Origin: Coffea arabica
Taxonomy: Eukaryota > Streptophyta > Magnoliopsida > Gentianales > Rubiaceae
Reading direction: 5' to 3'
Length of the DNA stretch: 64,000 nt
Assembly: GCF_036785885.1 (NCBI RefSeq)
Contig: NC_092323.1
Coordinates: forward strand, 3,388,501-3,452,500
Below are positions 1-12,205 of this stretch, in pieces. Under the pieces are notes generated by a model. It was not told the DNA's origin and did no database searches. It saw only the letters and a program-made list of their open reading frames with translations. Within the stretch, counting starts at the first letter, position 1, and each line of letters starts with the position of its first letter. The position numbers were made by a program, and so were the translations under genes.

Positions 1-461
1 TTGTATGATATTGAAATTGAATTTCATCTAGTATTAAGTTTTTTTTGCTCAAATGTATAATTTTACATGCTAATTACCTTCAACGCTATGAAGGGTTCTA
101 TTTGTAGAAATAGTTTAAAAAATAGTATTTATTTTTACTATCTCTTCCTACTGTAAAGGTAACTATTGGTTGTAACATAAAATCTTATCAATTTTTATTT
201 CTTCATTTTTAAGATGGTTCTAATTTAGTATATTTTTTTTCTTGGTTTGTAAAATGTTCATTTTTTTATAGTTTAAGGGTATTAAAGGCACTAAAATAAT
301 CTCTCTCCTCAAACATGAATTTTTTAATATTACTTTTGGTTAGAAGGGCATCCAATGTTACCAAAATGTCAATTTAAGAGGTGCTAAGTGAGATTTTAAA
401 AATCTCAAGGGAGCTAGGTTATATTTCATAAAACCTCAGGGGAGGTTTATGAAATTATCCC
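1..461. repeat. Terminal part of a GGGATAAT-type MULE-like MITE
   Basis: The last ~100 bases before 461 read as the right terminus of the family seen complete at 6351-7167 and 23142-23912: text about a decrease of AAAATCTCA..., then AACCTCAGG, GAGGTTTATG and the closing AAATTATCCC at about 452-461. The left terminus is not visible and may lie outside the window, so the extent to position 1 is a guess. The stretch has no coding potential. Confidence 0.5.
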
Positions 462-2179
462 TACATTCTAATATGCCGCTGGCAAACGGCGAAGCCCGAT
501 ACTTGTACAGTTGTACATTGTACTACTATTATGAAACCACCCAAAACAAATTCATTATTATTATTATTTTTTTTTTTTTGTCAATACAGAGGTATCGTGT
601 TCATAGACTGGTTATCGTACGATCCAACTATTCCTCTGCAGGTCGGGAGAGGCTACCCAACATCACTCCAATATTGCATCTTATGTAAATGTCCAATTTG
701 ACATTAATTGGTGACTTTCTTAATGACTTATTGACCGTGATTGTTTTTGGTTCTCTGGGGTTATTTGATATTTCTTGAGTGGGGAAAAAAAGAAAGAAAG
801 AAAGAGCTCCTAATGTCTAGGGACAGGAGATTTTTCAATTTGAGTTGCTCAACAAGTTTTTTTTTTTTTTTTACAACATTAATCTATCAACTAGTTATAG
901 AAGAGTCGAAGCAAAGTTTTGTGATGTCATTTCAAGTGACCGCAATACTAATTTAATTTAGCATTTAAATTTAATGAATTAATATCTTAACAACGCATTT
1001 GATAACAAAAAAATGAGTATATGAATTAATTAAGTGGTATTGAATTTTTTAAACAAAACATACTCTCAAAAAATAAATAATAAACTATTTATTTATCACT
1101 TAATGTGATATGCAATCAAATATATCGTACTTAACAATTCAATAATATAATGGATTCAGATTTCGAATTTCATTTTCAATTTTATTAAACGCATCCTAAG
1201 TTTTTAGTTATTCAAAGTTAACAAGATTTAAATAGTCATATAGGGAAAATGAGCTAAAATCATCACTAAGAGTATTCAAACTTCCAAATTTTGGGTGAAA
1301 CAATTTAAATCATAATGCATTAAAAAATTGATTTTTTAATTTTGGTAATATAGTTTGGGAATGATTTTTAAAATTTGATTTCTAAATTCTCAACGACCAA
1401 CTAAATTGTAGAATTCCATATGCTAATAGTAAATATTATGTATATTAGATGCCTATTGATATATAAATTTATATAAATGATTTTTTTTTTTTTATAGATT
1501 GTGATATCCCATTCAATGTGTTTTCTATTAGTTATTTGCCCTACTTTTTCTCTATAATAACATTCAAGCTGTATTGCATCTTCCACGGACATGAGAAAAT
1601 CATCTTTCCGTGACAAGATGGTACAAGGATGCAGTTATAGAATTTACTTAACGTAGGTTATATATATATAATAACATTCAAAAATTGGAGTCTCCAATCC
1701 ATGTTGGTTTGAGTATATTTAGGAGAAAAAAAAAAAAAAACTGTTACGTATAAGATGTGCTTCACCAACTTGTTCATCAAAAACTTTTTTAAAAAAATGC
1801 GGTATTGAAAGCACATTAATTAGGTAAAAAAAAAAAATCTCTCAATAGTTAAAACCTCGCGTCAAAGCTGTCAAAACTCAGAAATAATAATAATAAAAAG
1901 GAAAAGAAAGTGAGTGACGCCGATGAAATGTGGAAGTTGATCTCCCTTTCCATGGTAATTGATACCTGAGTTGAGCTGACACGACACGATTTATAATTAC
2001 ATTTACTTTACTCCTTCCCTCGGACAGGTTGCTTCCAACAGATACCTGTCGCTTGCTAATTGAGTAGTGATCGTTAGGGTTCTCCAGAAGGGGGGAGTCG
2101 CTTTCTCTCTCGCATATCCATCGATTTCCCAAATTATTGTCCAGATCTATTGCTGAATTCCCCAAATAGAATTCCCAAA
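462..2179. other. Intergenic AT-rich region and V-ATPase subunit d promoter/5' leader
   Basis: No gene is seen. The DNA is AT-rich with several poly-T and poly-A runs (about 571-580, 857-872, 1726-1740). The last ~150 bases become more balanced and CT-rich (CTTTCTCTCTCGC near 2100), as expected of a 5' leader of the downstream gene. A MITE-like stretch lies at about 985-1199. Confidence 0.5.
985..1199. repeat. MITE-like inverted-repeat stretch
   Basis: The stretch opens with CGCATTTGATAAC and closes with TTATTAAACGCATCC, which are loosely inverted copies of each other. The inside is AT-rich and non-coding. No target duplication was identified, so the family is left open. Confidence 0.35.
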
Positions 2180-5100
2180 ATGTATGGATTTGAAGCTTTA
2201 ACGTTCAACATTCACAGCGGTTATCTGGAGGCAATCGTCAGGGGCCACAGATCCGGACTGCTCACTGCTGCCGATTACAACAATCTCTGCCAGTGCGAGA
2301 CCCTAGACGACATCAAGATGCACCTCTCCGCCACCGAATACGGCCCTTATCTGCAAAACGGTTCGTTTTTTTTTTGTTTTTTGTTTTTTTTTACCTTGTC
2401 AATGCCTTTGGGTTTTGCCTTCTTTATTTCAACGCTAACGGAGATTACAGATACTCGTACCTGTATGGTTCTTTGGTTTTTGTAATTGAATTGGATTATA
2501 GTTTTATATCGTCGGCTTTAATATGTTTATTTTTGTGCAATATTGATACTTTGTTAATAGCTTGTTAATTTATTCTGATTCAGCGCGAAAGCAAGAAATT
2601 GAGCAGAATTCTACTCCCTTTTTTTTTTTTTTGGGCCGAAGTAAGTTACTCGGATTGATGCTAATGTGCATTTTTATGCTTGCTTAAGGTGCTATGAATG
2701 CAGATCAACATAACGGTGTGACCATCGCATTACAAATGCAATGCTCTAACCTCTGAGCTAAGCGGGCTCATATAATATCCATTTTATATGGATAGGAATT
2801 CCATAAACTATTAGAATCTTAGTTAGTAACTATTACTTCTTATCTATTCATAATCAATATGGATCTAGAAAAGAATAAAATAGAATTTCAAATAAATTAT
2901 TGAATATTATGGAGCACAACGATTAATATAGCGATTAGAATTTCGGTTTTTGTATGAACACTGATCCCAGTTCTAGTGATAGATATTAATGGAACACCTT
3001 TGTTGTTAAGCCGGAATACTAATGGATTAGTTAGCAATTGAACTTAGACGTGCATGTGCATGCTTGCTGGTGCACATTTTGCTTGATGTTTGATGGATCA
3101 GCTTTGTCCTTTTTCCTGCAGGATCTGTCTAGTTGAGGGAATAAAATAAAACACGATATGAAATTTAATTTTGGATTGTTAATCGTGCATTTCTTTTTCG
3201 AATTTGCAGAGCCATCGCCTTTACATACGACTACAATTGTGGAGAAGTGTACTCTTAAATTGGTTGACGAGTATAAGCACATGCTGAGCCAAGCTACAGA
3301 ACCCTTGTCAACCTTTTTGCAGTATATCACGTATGGGGATTTTCAGATGTTCTTCTGTTCATTTGGGTTATTTGAATTTTGTGTAATGCAATCAATCATA
3401 ATGCTTTGCTGTATTTGGTTTGCTTTTATAGTGGATTGGAAGAATCTGCTTAACAAGCCATATCTCAAAAAATAACAGTGGCATACCTGGGATAGAATCT
3501 TAACACATTATTTTCTGGAATAGTAATTTATTCTCTTGCTTGCGGCGGAAATAACACTTGCTTATTTTTCAGATACGGCCATATGATCGATAATGTTGTC
3601 CTAATTGTAACTGGAACATTGCATGAGAGAGACGTTCATGAATTGTTGGAGAAATGCCATCCGTTGGGAATGTTCGACAGGTAAAGTATCTTGTCGCGTC
3701 TTTTCGGTTACTTTGATTGTCAGTAAGGCTAACATTTAGTCTTTTGTTTACATAGTATTGCAACACTGGCAGTCGCACAGAATATGAGGGAGCTTTATAG
3801 ACTGGTGCTTGTAGACACTCCCCTTGCTCCTTACTTTTCCGAATGCATTACTTCTGAGGTACTGATTGTGAAACATTTTTGCTTATATTCTATTATACAA
3901 GTGAAATGTATTGCTTTAACTACTAGGCTCTTTTCATTTCTAGAATATGAATTCTGGAAATTATGCAGTTCCTTGTGCAGAATCTGTATTTTTACACCTT
4001 TTTAAGACTTAAAAATGTTGAATCTAGCACTTTGGCCTGTACATGGGTTGATGGTGCCCTGTTGTTTCTTGATATGACGGATTGATTGTAAAGGGATATG
4101 ATTCATGTTGTACATGCCTGTGAACTGCAAAGGAATGACACTTGACTCACAGTTCCTGTTTGCACAGTTGGTAATCTATCAGAGCAAGTGTGAAGATGAA
4201 TTTTTTCATCCTGCATAAGCTATCTTATCTCATTTATGAGGAAGTGTCATCGCGTGCAATACATTTAATGTTGTCCTTCTAGTTCATGATTGATGAGGCT
4301 TAATTTTATATTTAGGACTTGGACGACATGAACATTGAAATCATGAGGAATACCCTCTACAAGGCATACCTTGAGGACTTCTATGATTTTTGCCAGGTAA
4401 AGACAAATGTTTCAAAAATTTTCCTTGTATTAGATTTTGAAGAAGTATGTCATGCTGCAATAGTTTACTAGCATGTGAAAATGTTAAGTAGAAACTTGGA
4501 GGTGCCACTGCAGAGATAATGTCTGACCTGCTTGCCTTTGAGGCTGATCGCCGAGCAGTTAATATCACCATCAATAGGTTGGTTTAACTTCCTTGAGTTT
4601 TATATTTGCAATCTGTTTTTGAGTTATACTCTTGACTAGATTCTGCATGGCACTTGTGCTGCTATCTTATGTTCTTTTCTTTTTTGCAGCATTGGGACTG
4701 AGCTTACTCGAGATGATCGTAGAAAATTATATTCCAATTTTGGCTTGCTGTAAGTTGTTTGACTAATGCCTTGCATCTTTTGGGATCTTATTATGCATTT
4801 TCCTCTCTATTTTTACCCTGATTTGTTGCCTTTGTCCAACAGTTACCCTTATGGCCATGAGGAACTTGCTGTTTGTGAGGATATAGATCAGGTACTCTCC
4901 AAGGGTTTTATTCAACAAATATATCACCTATTCATTCACTTGTTTTTTTCTTCATGGTGTTTCTTTTTGTCCCCTTGCATTTGTAGGTTCGTGGTGTCAT
5001 GGAGAAGTACCCTCCTTATCAAACAATTTTTGCCAAGTTATCTTATGGGGAGAGCCAGATGCTTGACAAGGCATTTTATGAAGAGGAGGTGAAACGACTT

Positions 5101-5430
5101 TGCTTAGCATTTGAGCAACAGGTTAGTTTTCAAGATGAGAGCAGAGTGTTCAACTTATTTTGATTTCTTTCAACTGTAATAGCTTAATGATGATATCCAC
5201 ATTTGTTGTTGCTGTAGTAGATATCTTTATGGATGGCCATAATTTTGTCTGTAGTTCCTTGGTTGATTAATTTTAACTGTTTAACGTTGGTTTTGTAGTT
5301 CCATTATGGTGTATTCTTTGCATACATGAGGTTGAGGGAGCAGGAGATCAGAAATTTGATGTGGATATCTGAATGCGTGGCTCAGAATCAGAAGTCTAGA
5401 GTGCATGATAGTGTTGTTTTCATCTTTTAG
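2180..5430 (+). CDS. VHA-d: V-type proton ATPase subunit d (VHA-d)
   Basis: Subunit d couples the central rotor stalk (subunits D/F) to the membrane c-ring of the V-ATPase, which acidifies the vacuole and endomembrane lumen. Ten exons: 2180-2360, 3210-3330, 3573-3680, 3756-3858, 4316-4396, 4492-4577, 4690-4749, 4843-4891, 4987-5121, 5299-5430. They sum to 1056 nt, 351 residues, the usual family length. The protein starts [20 protein letters not shown] and ends [15 protein letters not shown]; signature stretches include [21 protein letters not shown], split by the exon 3/4 junction, and [19 protein letters not shown]. It is soluble with no signal peptide or membrane segment. The start is the first ATG of the reading frame; the frame continues upstream only from a TTG. 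All introns obey GT/AG. Intron 1 (849 bp) contains a chloroplast DNA insertion. Recognition of the family is very secure; which paralogue is not decided. Confidence 0.97.
2712..2962. other. Nuclear insertion of chloroplast DNA (NUPT): trnT-UGU 5' part and trnT-trnL spacer
   Basis: On the minus strand positions ~2770-2718 match the 5' two thirds of chloroplast tRNA-Thr(UGU): GCCCGCTTAGCTCAGAGG, the D-arm, then an anticodon loop with TTTGTAA. The T-arm and 3' acceptor half are missing. On the plus strand CATTACAAATGCAATGCTCT at ~2730 is, with one change, the well-known chloroplast 'primer a' site used for the trnT-trnL spacer, and the AT-rich DNA that follows has the look of that spacer. The fragment lies inside intron 1 of the VHA-d gene. 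The borders are approximate. Confidence 0.75.
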
Positions 5431-6350
5431 TTGATTTACAACTATTTTTGGAGCCTTACATTTTATGTATATTCAGTTCCCAGTTGGTCCCTTGATAAAT
5501 TATGAGATGGTGTCCTGCACTTGGTCGATTTCAAATAAGCTGTGATGTGGGCTTGATCTGTTAACTCTGATTGGAGAAATCTTGTACCAATATATCCTAG
5601 TAAAGATTCTTCTATGTATGATTCCCCAAGGTACCCTTGATTTACAGGTTTTATGAGGCTTTTTTCCTCGCAGAGAAAAAAAAAAAAAAAACTTCGTGAG
5701 TTTCTTCTTTTGCCTAGGCGTGTTTCTTTGGTTCTTGGAAAGGCGGCTTCATGCATGTACTGGACAAGTACTATTTCCAGGAGTTTTTGTGTTTCTTTTT
5801 GGCAATAGTCAGTTTTTGTGTTTCTTTGGAGCTGATTTGCGATCTATCCCACCCTGACCTAGTTTTCGACAGGCTGTAGGCACAAGTCCTGATGCCCTCA
5901 AGGCAAGAGGTTGGACCACAGGGAATTACCTTTCTTTTGTGACTTAGGCTCTCTAATCTATACATTAAAAGAATTCGGTTAAACTGCGATTGTGTTTCGA
6001 TTTTAATATGTCATCGGAAATCCTGACGTTGGATGCACGCATTAGTTGCTGTCAAGGTTCTATTGGCTCTTTCCATATAGGAAGAAAAGTGTACTCTCCC
6101 CTACATTCTACAAGAACCATGATTCTCGTGCTTTGATTGATTTGTCTCTGTTTGCTATCGTAATGCATCAAGGTAACTAGGACAGCCGGATACTTTTTCT
6201 TAAAAGCAAAGATCAGAACAAATTTTAGGACTGATCTAATATTATGAAAATATAGCAGCATTTTTATACGTAGGGAAAAAATTAGGGTGAAAGGTCATTG
6301 GAATACCATATAAATTTTTGGATTAACGGACGCGGATCTAAATAAAGAAG
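5431..6350. other. VHA-d 3' flank / 3' UTR, no gene seen
   Basis: The region follows the VHA-d stop codon. Reading frames are short and resemble nothing known. A poly-A run lies at ~5676-5691. The 3' UTR of VHA-d should occupy the first few hundred bases, but no clear polyadenylation point can be fixed from sequence alone. Confidence 0.4.
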
Positions 6351-7167
6351 GGGATAATTGCAGAAACCTACCTTCCTTGAGGTTTTTAATAATTTCATTT
6401 AGCTCTCTCAATATTTTAAAAGTTACACGTACTTTCCTTGTCATTTAAAATGATAATACTACTCTTAAATATTTTAATAAAATTCTCTTGTTTGGTATGT
6501 TTATATTTAGACTGACATTTAAAATTAGTTTTTCATTCTTTTTCCTTCTTATTCTTTTTTTTTATTTTTTTGTTAATAAAACTATAGAATTACCACTATT
6601 ACCTCTAGTTTTTATTGTTACCAAATATCAAATTAGTGATTTTTTTATGAGTTAACTTATATGTAATCCAATATTTTTGTTGATCTTTGTTTTCCATTTT
6701 TTGATATTAAAATTAACAATAAATGAAATAGAAATGGCCTGAAATCATTACTAAATTATGATAATTCTGCTACTCAAAAAATTTATAAATTCTAAATAAA
6801 TTATTTCAACATTTTTTTTGTATCTTATAAATCTAAATTTATAATAAAATACCAATAAAATTATCATATCATAGTGATAAAATTATTATTAGAGTTGTTT
6901 ATCAAATAATAAGTATGAACATGAAAAATTTAGCTCCTTTTTCTTATAATTATACTAGATAATCTTATAATTGTATATGAAAATAAATTAAAACTCATAA
7001 TACAAGAGCATTTTTAGGTATTCATTTAAAAATTTGACTAAGTCAATATTATTTTAAGATTTTGTTACTAAAACTATCAAATCAAGAGAGGTCGGTGTAA
7101 TTTTTTAAACTTTAAGGAAGTTCAATGAAATTATCAAAAATCTCAGGGGGGTTTCTGAAATTATCCC
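6351..7167. mobile_element. Non-autonomous MULE-like element (GGGATAAT family) with 9-bp target duplication
   Basis: The element begins GGGATAATTGCAGAAACC and ends GGTTTCTGAAATTATCCC, inverted copies of each other. It is flanked by the 9-bp direct repeat ATAAAGAAG at 6342-6350 and 7168-7176, the duplication length typical of Mutator-like elements. Length 817 bp, AT-rich, with no transposase frame, so it must be mobilised in trans if at all. A related full copy lies at 23142-23912 and terminal fragments lie near 365-461, 16440-16533 and 23053-23141. Confidence 0.85.
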
Positions 7168-7660
7168 ATAAAGAAGATGCGTAATTTGGTTATGCCACAT
7201 TGATTTGGTGATTTGACATATCATGGACATGTGAGGTTCGTCATATTTTGCTCTTCATATCGCAGGATTTACTAAAGTACGAATAGTTAATAAATAAAGT
7301 ATTTATGCATTGCAAAAACATATTCAACTTCTGTCAATGGCTTCAAATATTTGGACATGACCGTATGGGCGCTTATATAACAGAATATATTATGCCATTG
7401 GCAAACGCCAGCGCATTTGCTTGGCGGTTCGGTTGGGTGTTAGGGTTCGACGTGCTACTTGTCAAACGTGTCATGCTCTTGAAAGGGGAGTTTTCATCGT
7501 TGCCACCTTCCTTTTATTCCCATCCCATTGGGATGGATTTTTTGCTGGTCAGTTGTGGTAACAAAGTAAATACCTAATGAAAAATCATTTTTCGGTGATT
7601 GCGAAATATGATAGGAAACTCTTTATTAGAGTATTTATGCAGTGTAATTAATTGTTGTTA

Positions 7661-7905
7661 CGCTGCTAATGCAAATAAAATGAGTGTATTATTTAAAATA
7701 ATTACTGTAGTACTTTCTGGAATGTGATATATGTGAGATCAAAAAAATAATTAAAAATATTAAAAAAATAAATTTAAAAAAATGTGTTTATAATGCAAGC
7801 AAAATATTATTTAAAATAATTTAATAATCCAAACACACTCAATATTTCATACAAGCGGTATGACATATATAAATTGATAATTTACGATCCAAACACACTT
7901 TTCAC
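7661..7905. repeat. MITE-like repeat of the 'GTAGTACTTTCTGGAATGTGATATATG' type
   Basis: The stretch carries a TACTTTCTGGAATGTGATATA motif followed by GTGAGATCAAAAAA and AAAAATGTGTTTATAATGCAA, and ends with AATCCAAACACAC. The same order of motifs recurs at 16606-16790 and 25250-25395, and in weaker form near 30725-30810 and 37060-37262. Non-coding; transposon class not determined. Confidence 0.5.
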
Positions 7906-9081
7906 ACTTTTGCTTTTAACGTGACATTGATAATGTAACAAGAATCAATCAAATTAATATTATCGATAAGATTGACATTATTATTAATTTCTTTAAAAGC
8001 TTCAACGATTCATTATTGTAATGTTATCTATGACGGAGACTGCTTTATGAACGGATATCCAGTCGGTATTTAACCTAGTATATGAATGTAAATACTAATA
8101 ATCATAAATAGTTTGTTTTAGTATCTAAACTACTCCCATCTTAATGACTAATGAGTTCCTAATGAGCACTGGAGACCCTTTGTGAAAAGAAACGGTGGAA
8201 TCTAATTAGCAAGACAGACTAAAGTCACTAAACAAAATATTACTACTATTTAAATAAAATAAAAAAAAAAAAGTTTGTTGGTAAGGCGCACGTTGACACA
8301 AATAACACACATTATTAACACCTCAATAAGTGCAGGTTGTTGAACGGTTTTGTAGCATGATCCAAGGAGAGGGGCAATGAGGCGGTACGAAGATGAGGCT
8401 GTGATGTAAAATGCTAAAAATGCAGGGGGCAAAAGTGTGATTACAGTAAAATGGGAGTAAGACGAAACAAGAAAGATAAAAAGCATATAGTAGTAAAATA
8501 AAAGAATTCCGCTATCGGAACAGCCCACTGGAATACGAGGGATGGCCCGTGGTTTTCCCCTCCCTTCTCTTGAAACCAACTGTTTTCGTAGCAGAACAAG
8601 TATACCACCTCGCCTTCCACTCTTCCCATTTAAAGGTCCACCTCATCCCGTGCCAACCCGTCTCTCTCCCTACCCCGTCCGTCCGTCCGTCGTCATCATC
8701 AACAATCCATATCCAAAAACTAACAACATTAAATCACAGAGATCCAATATTTCACATCTCTTGTCTTCTTTTACCGCCTCAAAGGTTTCTTTTTGGACAC
8801 AGGAAACAGCAAAAACAACGCCACGCTGGGATATATATTATCGGTGTTGCCCAAATACCATCAGCCCGTACAGAAGCATCCCAAAACCCAAAAAAAAGTT
8901 CTGTTTCGTCGTCGTTGTTGTAGGTTTTTTACTCCTATCTATGTTTGTATCCCCAGTTTCAGGTCCCAAGAGTTTCTCTTGAATACCAGATCACAGTTTT
9001 CTTTAATTTACCTGAGCCCCAAAAGTTGAATTTTTTTTTTCTTCATAAATTGGGGTTGAAGGGTAGTTGACTGACATACAA
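7906..9081. other. Upstream region and 5' leader of the cysteine oxidase gene
   Basis: No gene is called. The part from ~8500 onwards is GC-richer and pyrimidine-rich (short CCGT repeat near 8685), as expected of a promoter and 5' leader. It holds an ATG-initiated frame of 146 codons (8542-8982) with no recognisable protein family; whether it lies inside the transcript is unknown. A TATATATTA stretch lies at ~8833. Confidence 0.4.
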
Positions 9082-12000
9082 ATGGGGATCGAGAGAAATG
9101 TAAGCAAACCAAAAGGTAAAGTGTACGGCGAGTCTAAGAAGAATAGGCGAAAGCAGAAGAAAACAACAGTAGTGGTTCAGAAGCTTTATGAAACTTGCAA
9201 GGAAGTATTTTCCGATTGTGGCCCTGGTGTTGTACCTTCACCCGATAAAGTTGAACGGCTTAAGGTTGTTTTAGGTATGATCATCTCTTTGTTCAGGTTC
9301 CGTATTCCAGTTTGTGTTTTGTGATCCTTTTCTTTTCCGGGTTGTTTGTTGTTAGTAGCAAAAAAAAAAAAAAAAAATTTTTTTGGCTTAGTAGCTAATG
9401 TTCTAGTATTATTGTAGTAGTATTATTATTTTTTATGCAATTCAGCGAGGCATAACCTTTTCAGCATAATGTACTTGTGTCTGATAATGTACTGTAGTCA
9501 TTTCTTGTTCCCTCACTGGCAGTGTGGTTAATGACATTTTGATTTATTTTCAGGTTTACTTTCCCCATATTCATATTGAATCATGATTCCTGTTATTGGA
9601 AAGTCGGCAGATATTTGTCCTTGTGTGCTTTTCTGGTAGTCTGTTGCCTTTCCACTTTAACATTGTATCGACCCGAGGTTCATTTAGTACAAAAATCTTT
9701 ACAAAGTACTTGCACACTCTAATTTTGTGTCCGATAGCTTTTATGAATGACGTGTTTGTGTTTCACTGTGTGTTTCATTTGATCAAAAGTTGTCCCAGTT
9801 CCGCTTTTCCCTGCAAAATTGGTACCGGTTTCTGTTTACTCATTAACATTTGCCCCAGTTCTAATTCCTGTGATTGGTCTAATTAAAAAGGCCAACAGAT
9901 TTTTCAAGAAACACTTTCACCATAAAGAGATCCTTATGGAAAGTTTTCGGTTTAAAATTTTGATGTTCGAATTGTCTGTTGGGTTGCACTGTTTAAGAAA
10001 TTCTCGTCTGATCTTAGTTAAGATGCAAATGGATCCTCGTGCCTTTACAAAGTTGAGTTAATTTTGGTAAGATTGTAACAGAAGTTTAATGTTCACCTGG
10101 GGTCAAATGTGGACTTGTTAATAACTGAAACCCTTGCCGTTCTGTTGGAATTTGTGACATGGCCAGCCCGGGCAAACCTGGAGTGGAAAAAACAAAAGTC
10201 CGGAAACAAATTTTTTTTTAAAATATTATTTTGCTTGCATTATAAGCACTTTTTTTCAATTACATTTTTTTTTATCTCTCTCATATCACAAAAAAAAAAT
10301 GCTACTACATACACGTTTCCTTACTGTTTCCCCTCCCTTTTTCTTTTTTTTTTTTTGTTTTTGGGGGGCGGGGGAAGGGGCTGTAGGCTGATGTTTTCTT
10401 TCATTACGGTGGTCTTGAATTTACCGCAACAAGGCAACAACATCCAAAAAAAATATTGCTGAAGAATGCACATTCCTTTGCTCTGATAATCTTGTTTGTA
10501 TGCATGCAGATAGCATGACTGAAGTAGATGTAGGCCTGAGGCCAGATATGACATTTTTCAAAGCAACAACTGGCGGAGAAATCCCCAGAATCACGTATTT
10601 ACACCTCTATGCATGCGAAAAGTTCTCGGTATGTTGTTGTTCATGTTCATGACATGTTACTGGATTAGATTATTTGAAACTGGTTTGCTTCTTATGCCTT
10701 GAATTTTGGCTTTGCAACCTTATATATTCATTTTTTGCAGATTGGAATCTTCTGTTTGCCGCCCACGGGTGTCATCCCGCTTCATAATCATCCTGGAATG
10801 ACAGTTTTTAGCAAGCTTCTTTTCGGAACCATGCACATCAAGTCATATGACTGGGTGGGTAACGGACCTGATGCCATGGCTCTGAATGCTGATCCATTAG
10901 AAGGTATGTCTTCTCTGAAGCTGGATGTTATTTTATTTGATTTATTTCTCATTGCTTCTTTTGTCTTTTGGTTGAAGTTGGAACTATTTTTCTGCTTGTA
11001 ACGTAACTGGTGTAAAAGATTTTGATGCTGCTTTTGATGTTGATAGTGCTGAAATTAGATGTTTCGTGCTTGCACTGCATCGAACATACATTTAGGAATA
11101 GATAAAAACAGCGAGTGGATCCGTTTTGCCTTCTGACATTGGTTGCTCCTAATAAACGTTGTCCTTGTCTTTGAGTAGCTAGAACCCTACGTGCGGTCCC
11201 TGCTAAATAATTTTTTTTTTGGTATGACATGTTAAACGTGTGTAAATAGTAGCCAGGTGCAATATTTTTATTTAGCCAACTTGTTCTGCTAAAAGCTTTA
11301 GTGGATGGCTCATGCTTCATGAGGTTATGCAGAGCATCCATCAAGAGTACGGTTGGCGAAAGTGAAGGTCGACTCTGAGTTTACTGCTCCATGCAACACT
11401 TCGATTCTGTACCCTGCTGATGGCGGAAACATGCATTGCTTCAAAGCGAGGACTCCATGTGCGGTACTTGATGTGCTTGGACCGCCATATTGTGATCCCG
11501 AGGGCCGCCACTGTCAATACTACATGGACTTCCCATTCACAAGGTTCTCAGGTTAGGGGTCATGCATTGCACGTGATTTTAGATTGTTGCTCAATTTTTA
11601 CTCGTTGACTTACTTCTGCTGCTGTGATGCGCACTCTCTAGTTGTACATTGACTCGTTGTTAGGGGAAAAAAAAAAAAAATTAAGTTTTAATATATTGTT
11701 GGCTCCTCTCCTTATAAGTCGTAAAATTACATAGACGTGGGGGAAATTACATAGAAGATAGTTACTTTGAATGTACTTCTACCCTGATCTCCAGGCCTTT
11801 GCTTGCTGCTTTGCCTAAATTCTGCTGCTAGATAGTGCTACTTTTTGATGCAAGTATTATAAATTGTAATCATGGGATATTAATTTGTCTTGTTGGAATA
11901 AAGTGGCAAATTTTATAGTATTATTATTTGTTGTGGACTTTTTGAGTGTGTATGGTAAGAAGACAGATTTTGTACGATTGATTGTTAATGTGCAACGAAC

Positions 12001-12205
12001 TTGAGAGTGAGTCTTTTATATTTATATAAGCAAAGCATTCATTCACGCACTGGTTCTTTTGATTTTGTGTGACTCAGTCGTCAACAGCATATCAGTGCCT
12101 GTGGAAGAGAGGGATGGGTATGCATGGCTTGAAGAGAGGGACAGACCTAAGGATGTAACTGTAGTTGGGGAAGTGTACAGCGGGCCAAAGATAGTGGAGA
12201 AGTGA
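9082..12205 (+). CDS. PCO: Plant cysteine oxidase (PCO; cysteamine dioxygenase family)
   Basis: PCOs are non-haem iron thiol dioxygenases of the cytosol and nucleus. They oxidise the N-terminal cysteine of group VII ERF factors and other Cys-initiating proteins, which sends them to the Arg/Cys N-degron pathway and so ties their stability to oxygen. Five exons: 9082-9274, 10510-10628, 10741-10903, 11333-11551, 12078-12205, summing to 822 nt and 273 residues. The cupin core shows the HxH iron ligands (His119, His121 in PLHNHPGM) and the third ligand His193 in GGNMHCFKA. The N-terminal ~30 residues are Lys/Arg-rich. The C-terminus ends GPKIVEK. The start is the first ATG in frame; the frame upstream opens only from TTG. 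Length and basic N-terminus fit the longer, hypoxia-inducible PCO1/PCO2-like group better than PCO4/5, but this is inference. Confidence 0.95.

Noticed and set aside
2150-2179. Eleven-residue N-terminal extension of VHA-d
   Set aside because: It would have to start at TTG; the family starts at MYGFEAL, which is the first ATG.
2718-2770. Functional tRNA-Thr gene on the minus strand
   Set aside because: Only the 5' two thirds are present; the T-arm and 3' acceptor strand are replaced by unrelated sequence, and one base differs from the chloroplast form. It is better read as a chloroplast insertion.
473-7410. Shared wording ATGCC..TGGCAAACG near 473 and 7390
   Set aside because: The similarity covers only about 20 bases and no wider repeat unit could be followed.
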